Assembly: GCF_030453725.1 (NCBI RefSeq)
Contig: NZ_JAKDJU010000007.1
Span: 1 to 40,510 of the forward strand
DNA length: 40,510 nt
Direction: 5' to 3'
Source of the DNA: Brevibacterium picturae
GTDB taxonomy: Bacteria > Actinomycetota > Actinomycetes > Actinomycetales > Brevibacteriaceae
The notes beneath the pieces are model-generated. The model saw nothing but the letters and a program-made list of their open reading frames with translations. It was not told the DNA's origin and did no database searches. Below are positions 23,596-30,930 of the stretch, piece after piece; position 1 is the stretch's first letter; each line of letters begins with the position of its first letter. A program made the position numbers and the translations under genes.

Positions 23596-24158
23596 CGAAT
23601 GGAGGCGAGGATTCGATCGGTGATCTCAGACACTTCGCCGAGCCCATCGACCTGGCGCAGCAGACCGCGTTGACGGTAGATGTCGGTCAGGGGCTGCGTC
23701 TGCTCGGCGTAGACGTCGAGGCGGTGCCGGATGACGTCCTCACTGTCGTCACTGCGGCCCTCGGTCTGTGCACGCGCCAAGAGACGGGCGACGACCTCGT
23801 CGATGTCAGCAGTGAGCTCGACGACCTGCTCGATCTCATGGCCCTCGGCTGCGAGGATCCGATCGAGTTCGTCGACCTGTGCACCGGTGCGCGGGTAGCC
23901 GTCGAGGAGGAATCCTTCGGCGGCGTCGTCCTGGCTCAGTCGATCGGCGACCATCGAGTTGGTCACTTCGTCGGGGACGTATTCACCGGCATCCATGTAG
24001 CGCTTGGCGAGTTTGCCGAGTTCCGTCTCACCCTTCACATTCGCGCGGAAGATGTCTCCGGTCGAGATCGCCGGGATGTTCAGCGCTTCGGACAGACGTG
24101 TTGCCTGGGTTCCTTTGCCGGCACCGGGTGGGCCGATCAGGATGATGCGTGAGTTCAT
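23592..24158 (-). CDS. adk: Adenylate kinase
   Basis: A 188-residue enzyme catalysing ATP + AMP = 2 ADP. The P-loop GPPGAGKGT is at residues 9-17, STGDIFRANV and GFLLDGYPRT form the AMP site, and the lid is the short kind, without zinc cysteines. The ATG at 24158 has AAGGA upstream and gives the canonical MNSRIILIGPPG. It lies between secY (40 bp gap) and map (4-bp overlap). Confidence 0.97.
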   Translation of the reverse strand: MNSRIILIGPPGAGKGTQATRLSEALNIPAISTGDIFRANVKGETELGKLAKRYMDAGEYVPDEVTNSMVADRLSQDDAAEGFLLDGYPRTGAQVDELDRILAAEGHEIEQVVELTADIDEVVARLLARAQTEGRSDDSEDVIRHRLDVYAEQTQPLTDIYRQRGLLRQVDGLGEVSEITDRILASIR

Positions 24159-24198
24159 AGGGTGTGTCCTTCCAATGGATTTCCGCGGTCGGGATCGG

Positions 24199-25500
24199 TC
24201 AGCGGAGCAGGCCCTCATAGTGGCGCTGCTGCATCTGTGCGTCGATCTGCTTGACGGTCTCGAGGCCGACTCCCACCACGATCAGCAGCGAGGTGCCGCC
24301 GAAGGGGAAGTTCTGGTTCGCATTGATGAGGACCAGTGCGATCAGCGGAATCAGTGCGACGAAGGCCAAGTAGAGCGAGCCCGGGAAGTTGATGCGGCTG
24401 AGCACGAAACTCAGGTAGTCAGCAGTGGGGCGTCCGGCCCGGATGCCGGGAACGAAGCCGCCGTACTTCTTCATGTTGTCGGCGACTTCCTCCGGGTTGA
24501 AGGTGATGGCGACGTAGAAGTAGGCGAAGAAGATCGTCAGCAATGCGTAGGTCGTGATGTAGATCGGGTGGTCACCGCGAGTGAAGTAGGTGTTGATCCA
24601 CTCCACCCACTGGCTCTCCGGATCGAAGAACTGCGAGATCAGGCTGGGTAGGTAGAGAACCGAGGATGCGAAGATCACAGGGATCACGCCGGCCATATTG
24701 ACCTTGATCGGGATGTAGGTCGAGGTGCCGCCGAACATCCGTCGGCCGACCATGCGTTTGGCGTACTGCACCGGAATGCGCCGCTGGGACTGTTCGACGA
24801 AGACGACGAGTGCCACGAGCACGAGGCCGACAGCCAGGACGATGAGGAAGATGTCGACGCCCTGTTCGCGGAAGATTGCGCCCAGCGACGATGGGAAGGC
24901 CGAAGCCACCGAGGTGAAGATGAGCAGCGACATGCCGTTGCCGACGCCGTGCTCGGTGATCTGCTCGCCGAGCCACATGATCAGGCCGGTGCCTGCCACC
25001 AAGGTGATGACGAGGATGGAGATGCCCCACCAGGAGTCGTTGGTGATGAGGTCGTTGCAGCCTTCGATATTGCCGAAGAGAGCACCCGTACGCACCGTGG
25101 CCACGAGCGTGGTGGCATTGAGCACGGCCAGCCCGATGGTGAGGTAGCGCGTGTACTGGGTGAGCTTCGCCTGTCCCGAGGCGCCCTCTTTGTGGAGCGA
25201 CTCGAAGCGCGGAATCACAACGCGCAGAAGTTGGACGATGATGCTGGCAGTGATGTAGGGCATGATACCCAGAGCGAAGATCGACAGCTGCAGCAGTGCA
25301 CCACCGCTGAAGAGGTTGATCATCGCGAATCCGCCCTCATTCAGCTGCGGGGAGGCCACACATTCCTGAACCTGGGTGTAATCGATTCCCGGCGAGGGAA
25401 TGAATGAACCGAGGCGGAAGATGACAAGAATGCCCAGGGTGAAGAGGAGTTTGTTCCTCAAGTCGGGCGTTCTGAAGGCCCTCCGAATTGCGCCGATCAA
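24199..25500 (-). CDS. secY: Protein translocase subunit SecY
   Basis: A 433-residue, ten-helix channel of the Sec translocon. Typical segments are LLFTLGILVIFRLGSFIPSPGID, FSGGALLQLSIFALGIMPYI and MWLGEQITEHGVGNGMSL. YAKRMVGRRMFGGTSTYIPI follows, and the C-terminal cytoplasmic loop contains KYGGFVPGIRAGRPT. The start codon is TTG (25498-25500) with AGGAGG 4 nt upstream, which could limit its translation relative to ribosomal proteins. A hairpin after rplO and a promoter-like sequence precede it, so secY-adk-map may be partly independent of the ribosomal genes. Confidence 0.98.
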   Translation of the reverse strand: MIGAIRRAFRTPDLRNKLLFTLGILVIFRLGSFIPSPGIDYTQVQECVASPQLNEGGFAMINLFSGGALLQLSIFALGIMPYITASIIVQLLRVVIPRFESLHKEGASGQAKLTQYTRYLTIGLAVLNATTLVATVRTGALFGNIEGCNDLITNDSWWGISILVITLVAGTGLIMWLGEQITEHGVGNGMSLLIFTSVASAFPSSLGAIFREQGVDIFLIVLAVGLVLVALVVFVEQSQRRIPVQYAKRMVGRRMFGGTSTYIPIKVNMAGVIPVIFASSVLYLPSLISQFFDPESQWVEWINTYFTRGDHPIYITTYALLTIFFAYFYVAITFNPEEVADNMKKYGGFVPGIRAGRPTADYLSFVLSRINFPGSLYLAFVALIPLIALVLINANQNFPFGGTSLLIVVGVGLETVKQIDAQMQQRHYEGLLR

Positions 25501-25575
25501 GCGTCCTCCTCATTGGGGGATGAAAAAGTCAGGGCCGCTGAATGCGACCTGGCGAATGAGACAAATACCTGCAAA

Positions 25576-25605
25576 AGACTATCAGGGTATGGCCGTCAGG
25601 CTGAA
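25576..25605 (-). promoter_or_regulatory. Probable internal promoter of secY-adk-map
   Basis: On the minus strand TTCAGC (25600-25605) and TAGTCT (25576-25581) are 18 bp apart. The -10 box is preceded by TG at the extended -10 position. The predicted start is about 70 nt before the secY TTG. Confidence 0.5.
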
Positions 25606-25716
25606 ACCGAACGACCGGTTCGACCCTGGCTGACGACTGCTGTCGCCGTGACTGTGTCGAAACGAACTTCGGGGCGCGTGTGCGCGGTTCGAGGGTTCAT
25701 GAAATCGGGGACAACG

Positions 25717-25745
25717 AAGGGGCGGTCACAGTGTGACCGCCCCTT
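25717..25745 (-). terminator. Hairpin after rplO
   Basis: AAGGGGCGGTCACA (25717-25730) and TGTGACCGCCCCTT (25732-25745) are perfect complements with a single base between them, giving a long stem after loop relief. On the minus strand it is followed by CGTTGTC. It lies about 45 nt after the rplO stop and probably terminates or attenuates before secY. Confidence 0.7.
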
Positions 25746-25787
25746 GCTGGGAACCCTGATATTTCAGACCCGCTGTGCGGGTGCTGT

Positions 25788-26240
25788 TCAGGCTTCGCTG
25801 GCGCTTCCGCCTGCAGCCTTGATCTTCTCGAGTGCAGAACCCGAGAACTTGTCTGCAGTGATGTTCAGAGCCACGGTGATCTCACCGGTGCCCAGAACCT
25901 TGACGGGCTGTTTCGCACGCACGGCACCCTTGGCCACCAGATCAGCGACTGTGACGTCGCCGCCTTCTGGGAACAAGGACGACAGCTTGTCGAGATTGAC
26001 AACCTGGAACGTCACCTTTGCGGGGTTTTTGAACCCGCGCAGTTTAGGCAGACGCATGTGCATCGGAGTCTGTCCACCCTCGAAGCCGTGCGGAACCTGG
26101 TAACGGGCGTGTGTGCCCTTGGTTCCGCGTCCGGCTGTCTTGCCCTTCGAAGCTTCACCACGACCGACACGGGTCTTGGCAGTCTTCGCTCCGGGGGCAG
26201 GACGGAGATCGTGGAGCTTGAGTGAGTCGTCGTTCGACAT
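25788..26240 (-). CDS. rplO: 50S ribosomal protein L15
   Basis: A 150-residue L15, a late-assembly 23S rRNA binding protein. LHDLRPAPGAKTAKTRVGRGEASKGKTAGRGTKG and GFEGGQTPMHMRLPKLRGF are diagnostic. It starts 1 bp after the rpmD stop. A 287-bp gap with a hairpin and promoter follows before secY. Confidence 0.98.
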   Translation of the reverse strand: MSNDDSLKLHDLRPAPGAKTAKTRVGRGEASKGKTAGRGTKGTHARYQVPHGFEGGQTPMHMRLPKLRGFKNPAKVTFQVVNLDKLSSLFPEGGDVTVADLVAKGAVRAKQPVKVLGTGEITVALNITADKFSGSALEKIKAAGGSASEA

Positions 26241-26241
26241 A

Positions 26242-26424
26242 TCAATCCACCTCTTCCACAGTCACGAGGTGACGCACGACGTTGATCATTCCCCGGATTT
26301 CGGGACGATCCTCGCACACCACCACATCGTCGATCCGCTTCAGTCCGAGCGAACGCAGCGAATCACGCTGGTTCGGCTTGCCACCGATATCGGATTTGTG
26401 CTGGGTCACTTTGAGTTTTGCCAT
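26242..26424 (-). CDS. rpmD: 50S ribosomal protein L30
   Basis: A 60-residue L30 (MAKLKVTQHKSDIGGKPNQRDSLRSLGL) of the short bacterial type. Its ATG shares a base with the rpsE stop (TGATG), so translation is coupled to S5. Confidence 0.97.
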   Translation of the reverse strand: MAKLKVTQHKSDIGGKPNQRDSLRSLGLKRIDDVVVCEDRPEIRGMINVVRHLVTVEEVD

Positions 26425-27116
26425 CAGGATTTCGCCCCGCTTTCAGCAGCCGCCCGCAGCAATGCGTGAGGAGCGACTTCGTCCACAGGCAGTCCACGGC
26501 GAGCCGCGACCTGCTCTGGGCGCTCGAGACCCTGGAGGGCCTTGATCGCGGCACGAACGATGTTGATTGCGTTGGCTGACCCCAGCGACTTGGACAGGAT
26601 GTCCTGAACGCCGGCAGCATCGAGGACCGCACGCACCGGACCACCGGCGATGACGCCGGTACCGGGAGCGGCCGGACGCAGCATGACGACGCCTGCTGCG
26701 GTCTCGCCCTGGATCGGATGTGGAATGGTCTTCTGGATGCGAGGGACGCGGAAGAAGTTCTTCTTCGCCTCTTCGACACCCTTGGCAATGGCTGCAGGAA
26801 CTTCCTTCGCCTTGCCGTAGCCCATTCCGACCATGCCGTCTCCGTCTCCGACGACGACGAGGGCAGTGAAGGAGAACCGACGTCCACCCTTGACCACCTT
26901 CGACACGCGGTTGATCGTGACGACGTGCTCGATGAACTGGCTCTTCTCTTCGCGATCACCGCGACCGCCGCGTCCACGGCCTTCACCGCGTCCGCGACCT
27001 TGGCCGCCCTGACCACCCTGGCCGCCTTGACCGCGACCACGTGAGGAGCGATCACTGTTGTTATCGGTACGGGTCTCAGCAGCTGGCTGCTGTTCCTTGT
27101 TCTCTTCAGTGCTCAT
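26424..27116 (-). CDS. rpsE: 30S ribosomal protein S5 with RG/GQG-rich N-terminal extension
   Basis: S5 lies at the mRNA entry channel and helps decoding accuracy. The core (about residue 60 on) starts QFIEHVVTINRVSKVVKGGRRFSF, the loop linked to spectinomycin resistance in other bacteria, and continues with GMVGMGYGKAKEVPAAI. Before it stands an extension of about 58 residues rich in Gly, Arg and Gln, with repeated GQGG and GRG units, probably disordered. The protein is 230 residues against 167 in E. coli. The start overlaps the rplR stop (ATGA). Extended S5 is common in actinobacteria, but this composition is striking. Confidence 0.97.
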   Translation of the reverse strand: MSTEENKEQQPAAETRTDNNSDRSSRGRGQGGQGGQGGQGRGRGEGRGRGGRGDREEKSQFIEHVVTINRVSKVVKGGRRFSFTALVVVGDGDGMVGMGYGKAKEVPAAIAKGVEEAKKNFFRVPRIQKTIPHPIQGETAAGVVMLRPAAPGTGVIAGGPVRAVLDAAGVQDILSKSLGSANAINIVRAAIKALQGLERPEQVAARRGLPVDEVAPHALLRAAAESGAKS

Positions 27117-27493
27117 AGGGCCAATCCTCCTTCACGGGCACCTTCGGCGATTGCCTGCACACGGCCGTGGTAGGTGTTGCCGCCACGGTCGAACACGACG
27201 GCTTCGATGCCGGCTTCCTTGGCGCGCTGGGCTACCAGCTCGCCGACCTTGTGGGCCTTGCCGGTCTTGTCACCCTCGAGAGTGCGCAGGTCGGCTTCCA
27301 TAGTGGAGGCTGATGCCAAGGTCTTGCCGACGGTATCGTCGATGACCTGGACAAAGACGTGGCGCGTGGAGCGAGTCACTGAGAGGCGAGGACGGTCCGA
27401 CGTACCGCTGACATGCTTGCGCAGACGAGCGTGACGACGTTTGCGGGCCGCAGCCCTGCCCTTGCCGTAGCTTTCCTTTTTGCCAAAGGCCAT
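27113..27493 (-). CDS. rplR: 50S ribosomal protein L18
   Basis: A 126-residue L18, which binds 5S rRNA in the central protuberance. ARKRRHARLRKHVSGTSDRPRLSVTRSTRHVFVQVIDD and the C-terminal FDRGGNTYHGRVQAIAEGAREGGLAL are diagnostic. It begins 2 bp after the rplF stop and overlaps rpsE by 4 bp. Confidence 0.98.
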   Translation of the reverse strand: MAFGKKESYGKGRAAARKRRHARLRKHVSGTSDRPRLSVTRSTRHVFVQVIDDTVGKTLASASTMEADLRTLEGDKTGKAHKVGELVAQRAKEAGIEAVVFDRGGNTYHGRVQAIAEGAREGGLAL

Positions 27494-27495
27494 CT

Positions 27496-28032
27496 CTACT
27501 TACCAGCCTTTCCGACCTTGCGACGGACATTTTCTCCGGCATAGCGGACACCCTTGCCCTTGTAGGGTTCAGGCTTGCGCAGCTTCCGGATGTTGGCAGC
27601 GGTCTCTCCGACCAGCTGCTTGTCGATGCCGTGAACTGCCAGCTTGGTCTGTCCGTCGACCGTGAAGGAGATTCCCTCGGGTGGTTCGACGGTGATCGAG
27701 TGGCTGTAGCCCAGAGCGAGCTCGAGGTTCGATCCCTTGGCCAGCACGCGGTAACCGGTGCCGACGATCTCGAGGGACTTCGAGTAGCCGTCGGTCACAC
27801 CGACGATCATGTTGTTGATCATCGTGCGGGACAGTCCGTGCAGAGAACGCGATTCGCGCTCTTCATCCGGACGGCTCACGGTCACGACGCCGTCATCGAG
27901 CGATACGCTAATCGGCTCGGAGATGGAGACGGACAGATCACCCTTGGGTCCCTTGACGGCGACATCCTGGCCGTCGATCTTGACCTCAACGCCGGTGGGG
28001 ACGGAGATCGGGTTCTTGCCAATACGTGACAT
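27496..28032 (-). CDS. rplF: 50S ribosomal protein L6
   Basis: A 178-residue L6 with two similar domains, near the factor-binding site. MSRIGKNPISVPTGVEVKI opens it and KPEPYKGKGVRYAGENVRRKVGKAGK closes it. The ATG at 28032 is preceded by a GA-rich AAGGAG-type site; upstream in-frame residues are not family-like. Confidence 0.98.
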   Translation of the reverse strand: MSRIGKNPISVPTGVEVKIDGQDVAVKGPKGDLSVSISEPISVSLDDGVVTVSRPDEERESRSLHGLSRTMINNMIVGVTDGYSKSLEIVGTGYRVLAKGSNLELALGYSHSITVEPPEGISFTVDGQTKLAVHGIDKQLVGETAANIRKLRKPEPYKGKGVRYAGENVRRKVGKAGK

Positions 28033-28048
28033 TTTCTTCTCTCCTTCC

Positions 28049-28447
28049 TTACCAGACGTAGGCGAGGACTTCCCCACCCACACCCTTCTTGGCGGCCTGC
28101 CGGTCCGTCAGGAGGCCTGACGACGTCGACAGAATGGCGATGCCGAGTCCACCGAGGACCTTGGGCAAGTTGGTCGACTTCGCGTAGACGCGCAGCCCGG
28201 GCTTCGACACACGGCGCAGGCCGGCGATCGAACGCTCCCGGTTGGGACCGAACTTGAGGTCCATGAGGAGGGTCTTACCGACCTGAGCATCTTCGACGCT
28301 CCAAGCGGTGATGTAGCCCTCGCTCTTGAGGATCTCGGCGATGTTTGATTTCAGCTTCGAGAACGGCATGCTGACGTCCTCGTGATAAGCCGAGTTGGCG
28401 TTCCGCAGACGTGTCAACATGTCTGCGACTGGATCAGTCATTGTCAT
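28049..28447 (-). CDS. rpsH: 30S ribosomal protein S8
   Basis: A 132-residue S8, a primary 16S rRNA binder; in E. coli it represses the spc operon. TDPVADMLTRLRNANSAYHEDVSMPFSKLK and GIAILSTSSGLLTDRQAAKKGVGGEVLAYVW are typical. ATG at 28447 or the next one, two codons later, could start it. rpsN (S14), found before rpsH in many bacteria, is absent: the 69-bp gap to rplE has no gene. Confidence 0.98.
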   Translation of the reverse strand: MTMTDPVADMLTRLRNANSAYHEDVSMPFSKLKSNIAEILKSEGYITAWSVEDAQVGKTLLMDLKFGPNRERSIAGLRRVSKPGLRVYAKSTNLPKVLGGLGIAILSTSSGLLTDRQAAKKGVGGEVLAYVW

Positions 28448-28516
28448 TTGGGCTCTAGCCCTTCCTCGTTACGGTTTCCGCCCACGCGATGCGTGCTTGG
28501 ACCTGCAACGTAGCGA

Positions 28517-29086
28517 TTATTTGGTCTTGAACGGGAACCCGAGGTGGCGCAGAAGTGCACGTCCCTCGTCGTCGGTGTTCGCTGTAGTCACAACTGTGAT
28601 ATCCATACCTCGGACGCGGTCGATCCGGTCCTGATCGATCTCGTGGAACATCGACTGCTCCGTGAGACCGAAGGTGTAGTTACCGTTCCCGTCGAACTGA
28701 CGATCCGAGAGTCCGCGGAAGTCGCGGATACGCGGAAGAGCCAGAGAGATGACACGGTCGACGAATTCCCACATCCGAGCGCCACGCATGGTGACGTGGG
28801 CTCCGATGGGCTGACCTTCGCGCAACTTGAACTGGGCGACGGATTTCCGCGCCCGAGTCACGACCGGCTTCTGACCGGTGATCAGAGTCAGGTCGTTGAT
28901 TGCGCCTTCGATCAGCTTCGAATCGCGTGCTGCGTCACCCACACCCATGTTCACGACGACCTTGGTCAGACCGGGAACCTGCATGGGGTTTGCGTATTTG
29001 AACTCGTCCTGCAGCTTGGCCACGATGTCATCGCGGTAAACCTGCTTGAGGCGTGGCGCTGGACGGCTCGTTGTTGTTTCCGTCAT
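28517..29086 (-). CDS. rplE: 50S ribosomal protein L5
   Basis: A 189-residue L5, which binds 5S rRNA and contacts P-site tRNA and S13. VNMGVGDAARDSKLIEGA, TGQKPVVTRARKSVAQFKLREG and GRALLRHLGFPFK are diagnostic. Its start shares a base with the rplX stop (TGATG). Confidence 0.98.
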   Translation of the reverse strand: MTETTTSRPAPRLKQVYRDDIVAKLQDEFKYANPMQVPGLTKVVVNMGVGDAARDSKLIEGAINDLTLITGQKPVVTRARKSVAQFKLREGQPIGAHVTMRGARMWEFVDRVISLALPRIRDFRGLSDRQFDGNGNYTFGLTEQSMFHEIDQDRIDRVRGMDITVVTTANTDDEGRALLRHLGFPFKTK

Positions 29087-29454
29087 CAGATCTCCTCCCC
29101 GGTGCGACGCGAGACGCGAACCCGAACGGTCTTGCTGCGACCATCGCGTTCAACGGTTTCCTCGCGGTATCCGACGCGGGTGGGCTTGTTGTCCTTGGGA
29201 TCAACGAGCGCCACGTTGGACACGTGGATTGGGGCTTCGTGAGTCTCACGGCCACCGGCGGTGCCGCCGGCCTGAGTCTGCGTTGCCTTCTTGTGTTTGA
29301 TCACGCGGTTGATGCCCTCAACGAGGACGCGGTTGCGTTCCGGGTACACGGCAAGAACCTTGCCCTGCTTCCCACGATCGCCACCCCGTGACTCACGGGC
29401 GCCTGCAATCACCTGGACGAGGTCGCCCTTCTTGATCTTGAGCTTGTTCGCCAT
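29086..29454 (-). CDS. rplX: 50S ribosomal protein L24
   Basis: A 122-residue L24, an assembly initiator with an N-terminal KOW motif (KIKKGDLVQVIAGARESRGGDRGKQGKVLAV). ATG at 29454 gives MANKLKIKKGDL. A GTG at 29460, which overlaps the rplN stop, is closer to the GGAGG and could be used instead, adding two residues. Confidence 0.97.
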   Translation of the reverse strand: MANKLKIKKGDLVQVIAGARESRGGDRGKQGKVLAVYPERNRVLVEGINRVIKHKKATQTQAGGTAGGRETHEAPIHVSNVALVDPKDNKPTRVGYREETVERDGRSKTVRVRVSRRTGEEI

Positions 29455-29456
29455 GT

Positions 29457-29825
29457 TCACAACACCTCCGGTGCCAGGGAGACGATCTTCATGAACTTCT
29501 TATCGCGCAATTCGCGCCCCACGGGTCCGAAGATACGGGTTCCGCGTGGTTCGCCGTCAGTCTTGAGGATGACTGCTGCATTCTCGTCGAACTTGATGTA
29601 CGAACCATCGGGACGACGGCGTTCCTTAGCGGTCCGAACGATGACAGCCTTGACGACGTCGCCCTTCTTCACGTTTCCACCAGGAATTGCGTCTTTGACG
29701 GTTGCCACGATGGTGTCACCGATCGAGGCATAACGCCGACCGGAACCACCCAGAATCCTGATTGCCAGGATCTGCTTGGCACCAGTGTTGTCGGCGACCT
29801 TGAGTCGCGACTCTTGCTGAATCAC
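29457..29825 (-). CDS. rplN: 50S ribosomal protein L14
   Basis: A 122-residue L14 at the subunit interface. IQQESRLKVADNTGAKQILAIRILGGSGRRYASIGDTIV is diagnostic. The start codon is GTG with AGGAG 6 nt upstream. It is the first gene after the rpsQ hairpin, so it may begin a separate spc transcript. Confidence 0.98.
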   Translation of the reverse strand: MIQQESRLKVADNTGAKQILAIRILGGSGRRYASIGDTIVATVKDAIPGGNVKKGDVVKAVIVRTAKERRRPDGSYIKFDENAAVILKTDGEPRGTRIFGPVGRELRDKKFMKIVSLAPEVL

Positions 29826-29912
29826 TATTTTCTCCTGTCGTCGCGCCGGTTCTCACGCGAATGCATGAGCCTTGCGGAACGGATTAATGACATTTCACCC
29901 CGTTCCCGGTAG

Positions 29913-29943
29913 CCGCCCACGATCTGCTCGAGATCGTGGGCGG
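29913..29943 (-). terminator. Strong hairpin between rpsQ and rplN
   Basis: CCGCCCACGATCT (29913-29925) pairs perfectly over 13 bp with AGATCGTGGGCGG (29931-29943) around the 5-nt loop GCTCG. It lies 26 nt after the rpsQ stop. No T run follows on the minus strand, so partial termination or mRNA end protection is as likely as full termination. Confidence 0.65.
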
Positions 29944-29969
29944 GACCAGGTGGGAGGGGTGGCGTCGGC

Positions 29970-30257
29970 TTACTTGGCGCGTTCGATGATCTCGACGAGC
30001 CGCCAACGCTTCGCGGCCGAAACCGGCCGCGTCTCAGACACGAGGACGAGGTCACCGACACCAGCGGTGTTCTCCTCATCGTGGACCTTGTACTTCACCG
30101 ACTGGCGAAGAACCTTGCCGTAGAGGCGGTGCGTCTTGCGCTCCTCCACCTCGACGACGATGGTCTTCTCCATTTTGTCGGACACAACGTAACCGCGCGC
30201 AGTCTTGCGGGTGTTACGCTCCGCGGGCGTTGCCTCGGGCTTGGTGGTCTCCGCCAT
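29970..30257 (-). CDS. rpsQ: 30S ribosomal protein S17
   Basis: A 95-residue OB-fold protein and primary 16S rRNA binder. GYVVSDKMEKTIVVEVEERKTHRLYGKVLR and DLVLVSETRPVSAAKRWRLVEI are diagnostic. A short N-terminal extension (about 18 residues) is present. The ATG at 30257 overlaps the rpmC stop as TGATG; a GTG one codon earlier is possible. It is the last gene of the S10 cluster. Confidence 0.97.
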   Translation of the reverse strand: MAETTKPEATPAERNTRKTARGYVVSDKMEKTIVVEVEERKTHRLYGKVLRQSVKYKVHDEENTAGVGDLVLVSETRPVSAAKRWRLVEIIERAK

Positions 30258-30508
30258 CACTTGTCCTCTTCCTTAGCGTCAGCGGGGTTCGGACGAATGT
30301 CCAATTCCCGCTCATTGAGCACGGTGTAGATACGAGCGATGTCGCGACGCACGGCCTTGAGACGACCATGGCTCTCCAGCTGGCCGGTGGCCGACTGGAA
30401 GCGCAGGTTGAACAGCTCGGCCTTGGCCTTCTTGAGCTCCTCGAGCAGACGCTCGTTGTCATAACCGTCAAGTGCGTCCATGGACAGGTTCTTCGAACCG
30501 ATTGCCAT
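30257..30508 (-). CDS. rpmC: 50S ribosomal protein L29
   Basis: An 83-residue L29 near the tunnel exit. LFNLRFQSATGQLESHGRLKAVRRDIARI is diagnostic. ATG at 30508 gives MAIGSKNL and has AAGGTGG 9 nt upstream; GTG at 30514, overlapping the rplP stop, is the alternative. The C-terminal NPADAKEEDK is an acidic tail. Confidence 0.96.
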   Translation of the reverse strand: MAIGSKNLSMDALDGYDNERLLEELKKAKAELFNLRFQSATGQLESHGRLKAVRRDIARIYTVLNERELDIRPNPADAKEEDK

Positions 30509-30510
30509 AC

Positions 30511-30927
30511 TCACTCACCACCTTCGCGGGCCACGATACGGGCCTTGAGCGGAAGCTTGTGGATCGCAAGACGCAGGGCCTCGCGAGCAACTTCCTCGGA
30601 CACACCGGCGAGTTCGAACATGACCCGGCCCGGCTTGACATTGGCGACCCACCATTCCGGCGAACCCTTGCCGGAACCCATGCGGGTTTCGGCCGGCTTC
30701 TTCGTGAGTGGTTGATCTGGGTAGATGTTGATCCACACCTTGCCGCCACGCTTGATGTAGCGAGTCATGGCAATACGTGCGGCCTCGATCTGCCGGTTGG
30801 TGACGTAGGCGGGCTCTGTGGCCTGAATGCCGTAGTCACCGAAAGACACCTTGGTGCCGCCCTTTGCCGCTCCGCCCCGCTTGGGGTGGTGCTGCTTGCG
30901 GTATTTAACCCGACGAGGGATCAGCAT
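30511..30927 (-). CDS. rplP: 50S ribosomal protein L16
   Basis: A 138-residue L16 close to the A-site tRNA elbow. MLIPRRVKYRKQHHPKRGG opens it. RGGKVWINIYPDQPLTKKPAETRMGSGKGSPEWWVA is diagnostic. It begins 3 bp after the rpsC stop. Confidence 0.98.
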   Translation of the reverse strand: MLIPRRVKYRKQHHPKRGGAAKGGTKVSFGDYGIQATEPAYVTNRQIEAARIAMTRYIKRGGKVWINIYPDQPLTKKPAETRMGSGKGSPEWWVANVKPGRVMFELAGVSEEVAREALRLAIHKLPLKARIVAREGGE

Positions 30928-30930
30928 GTG

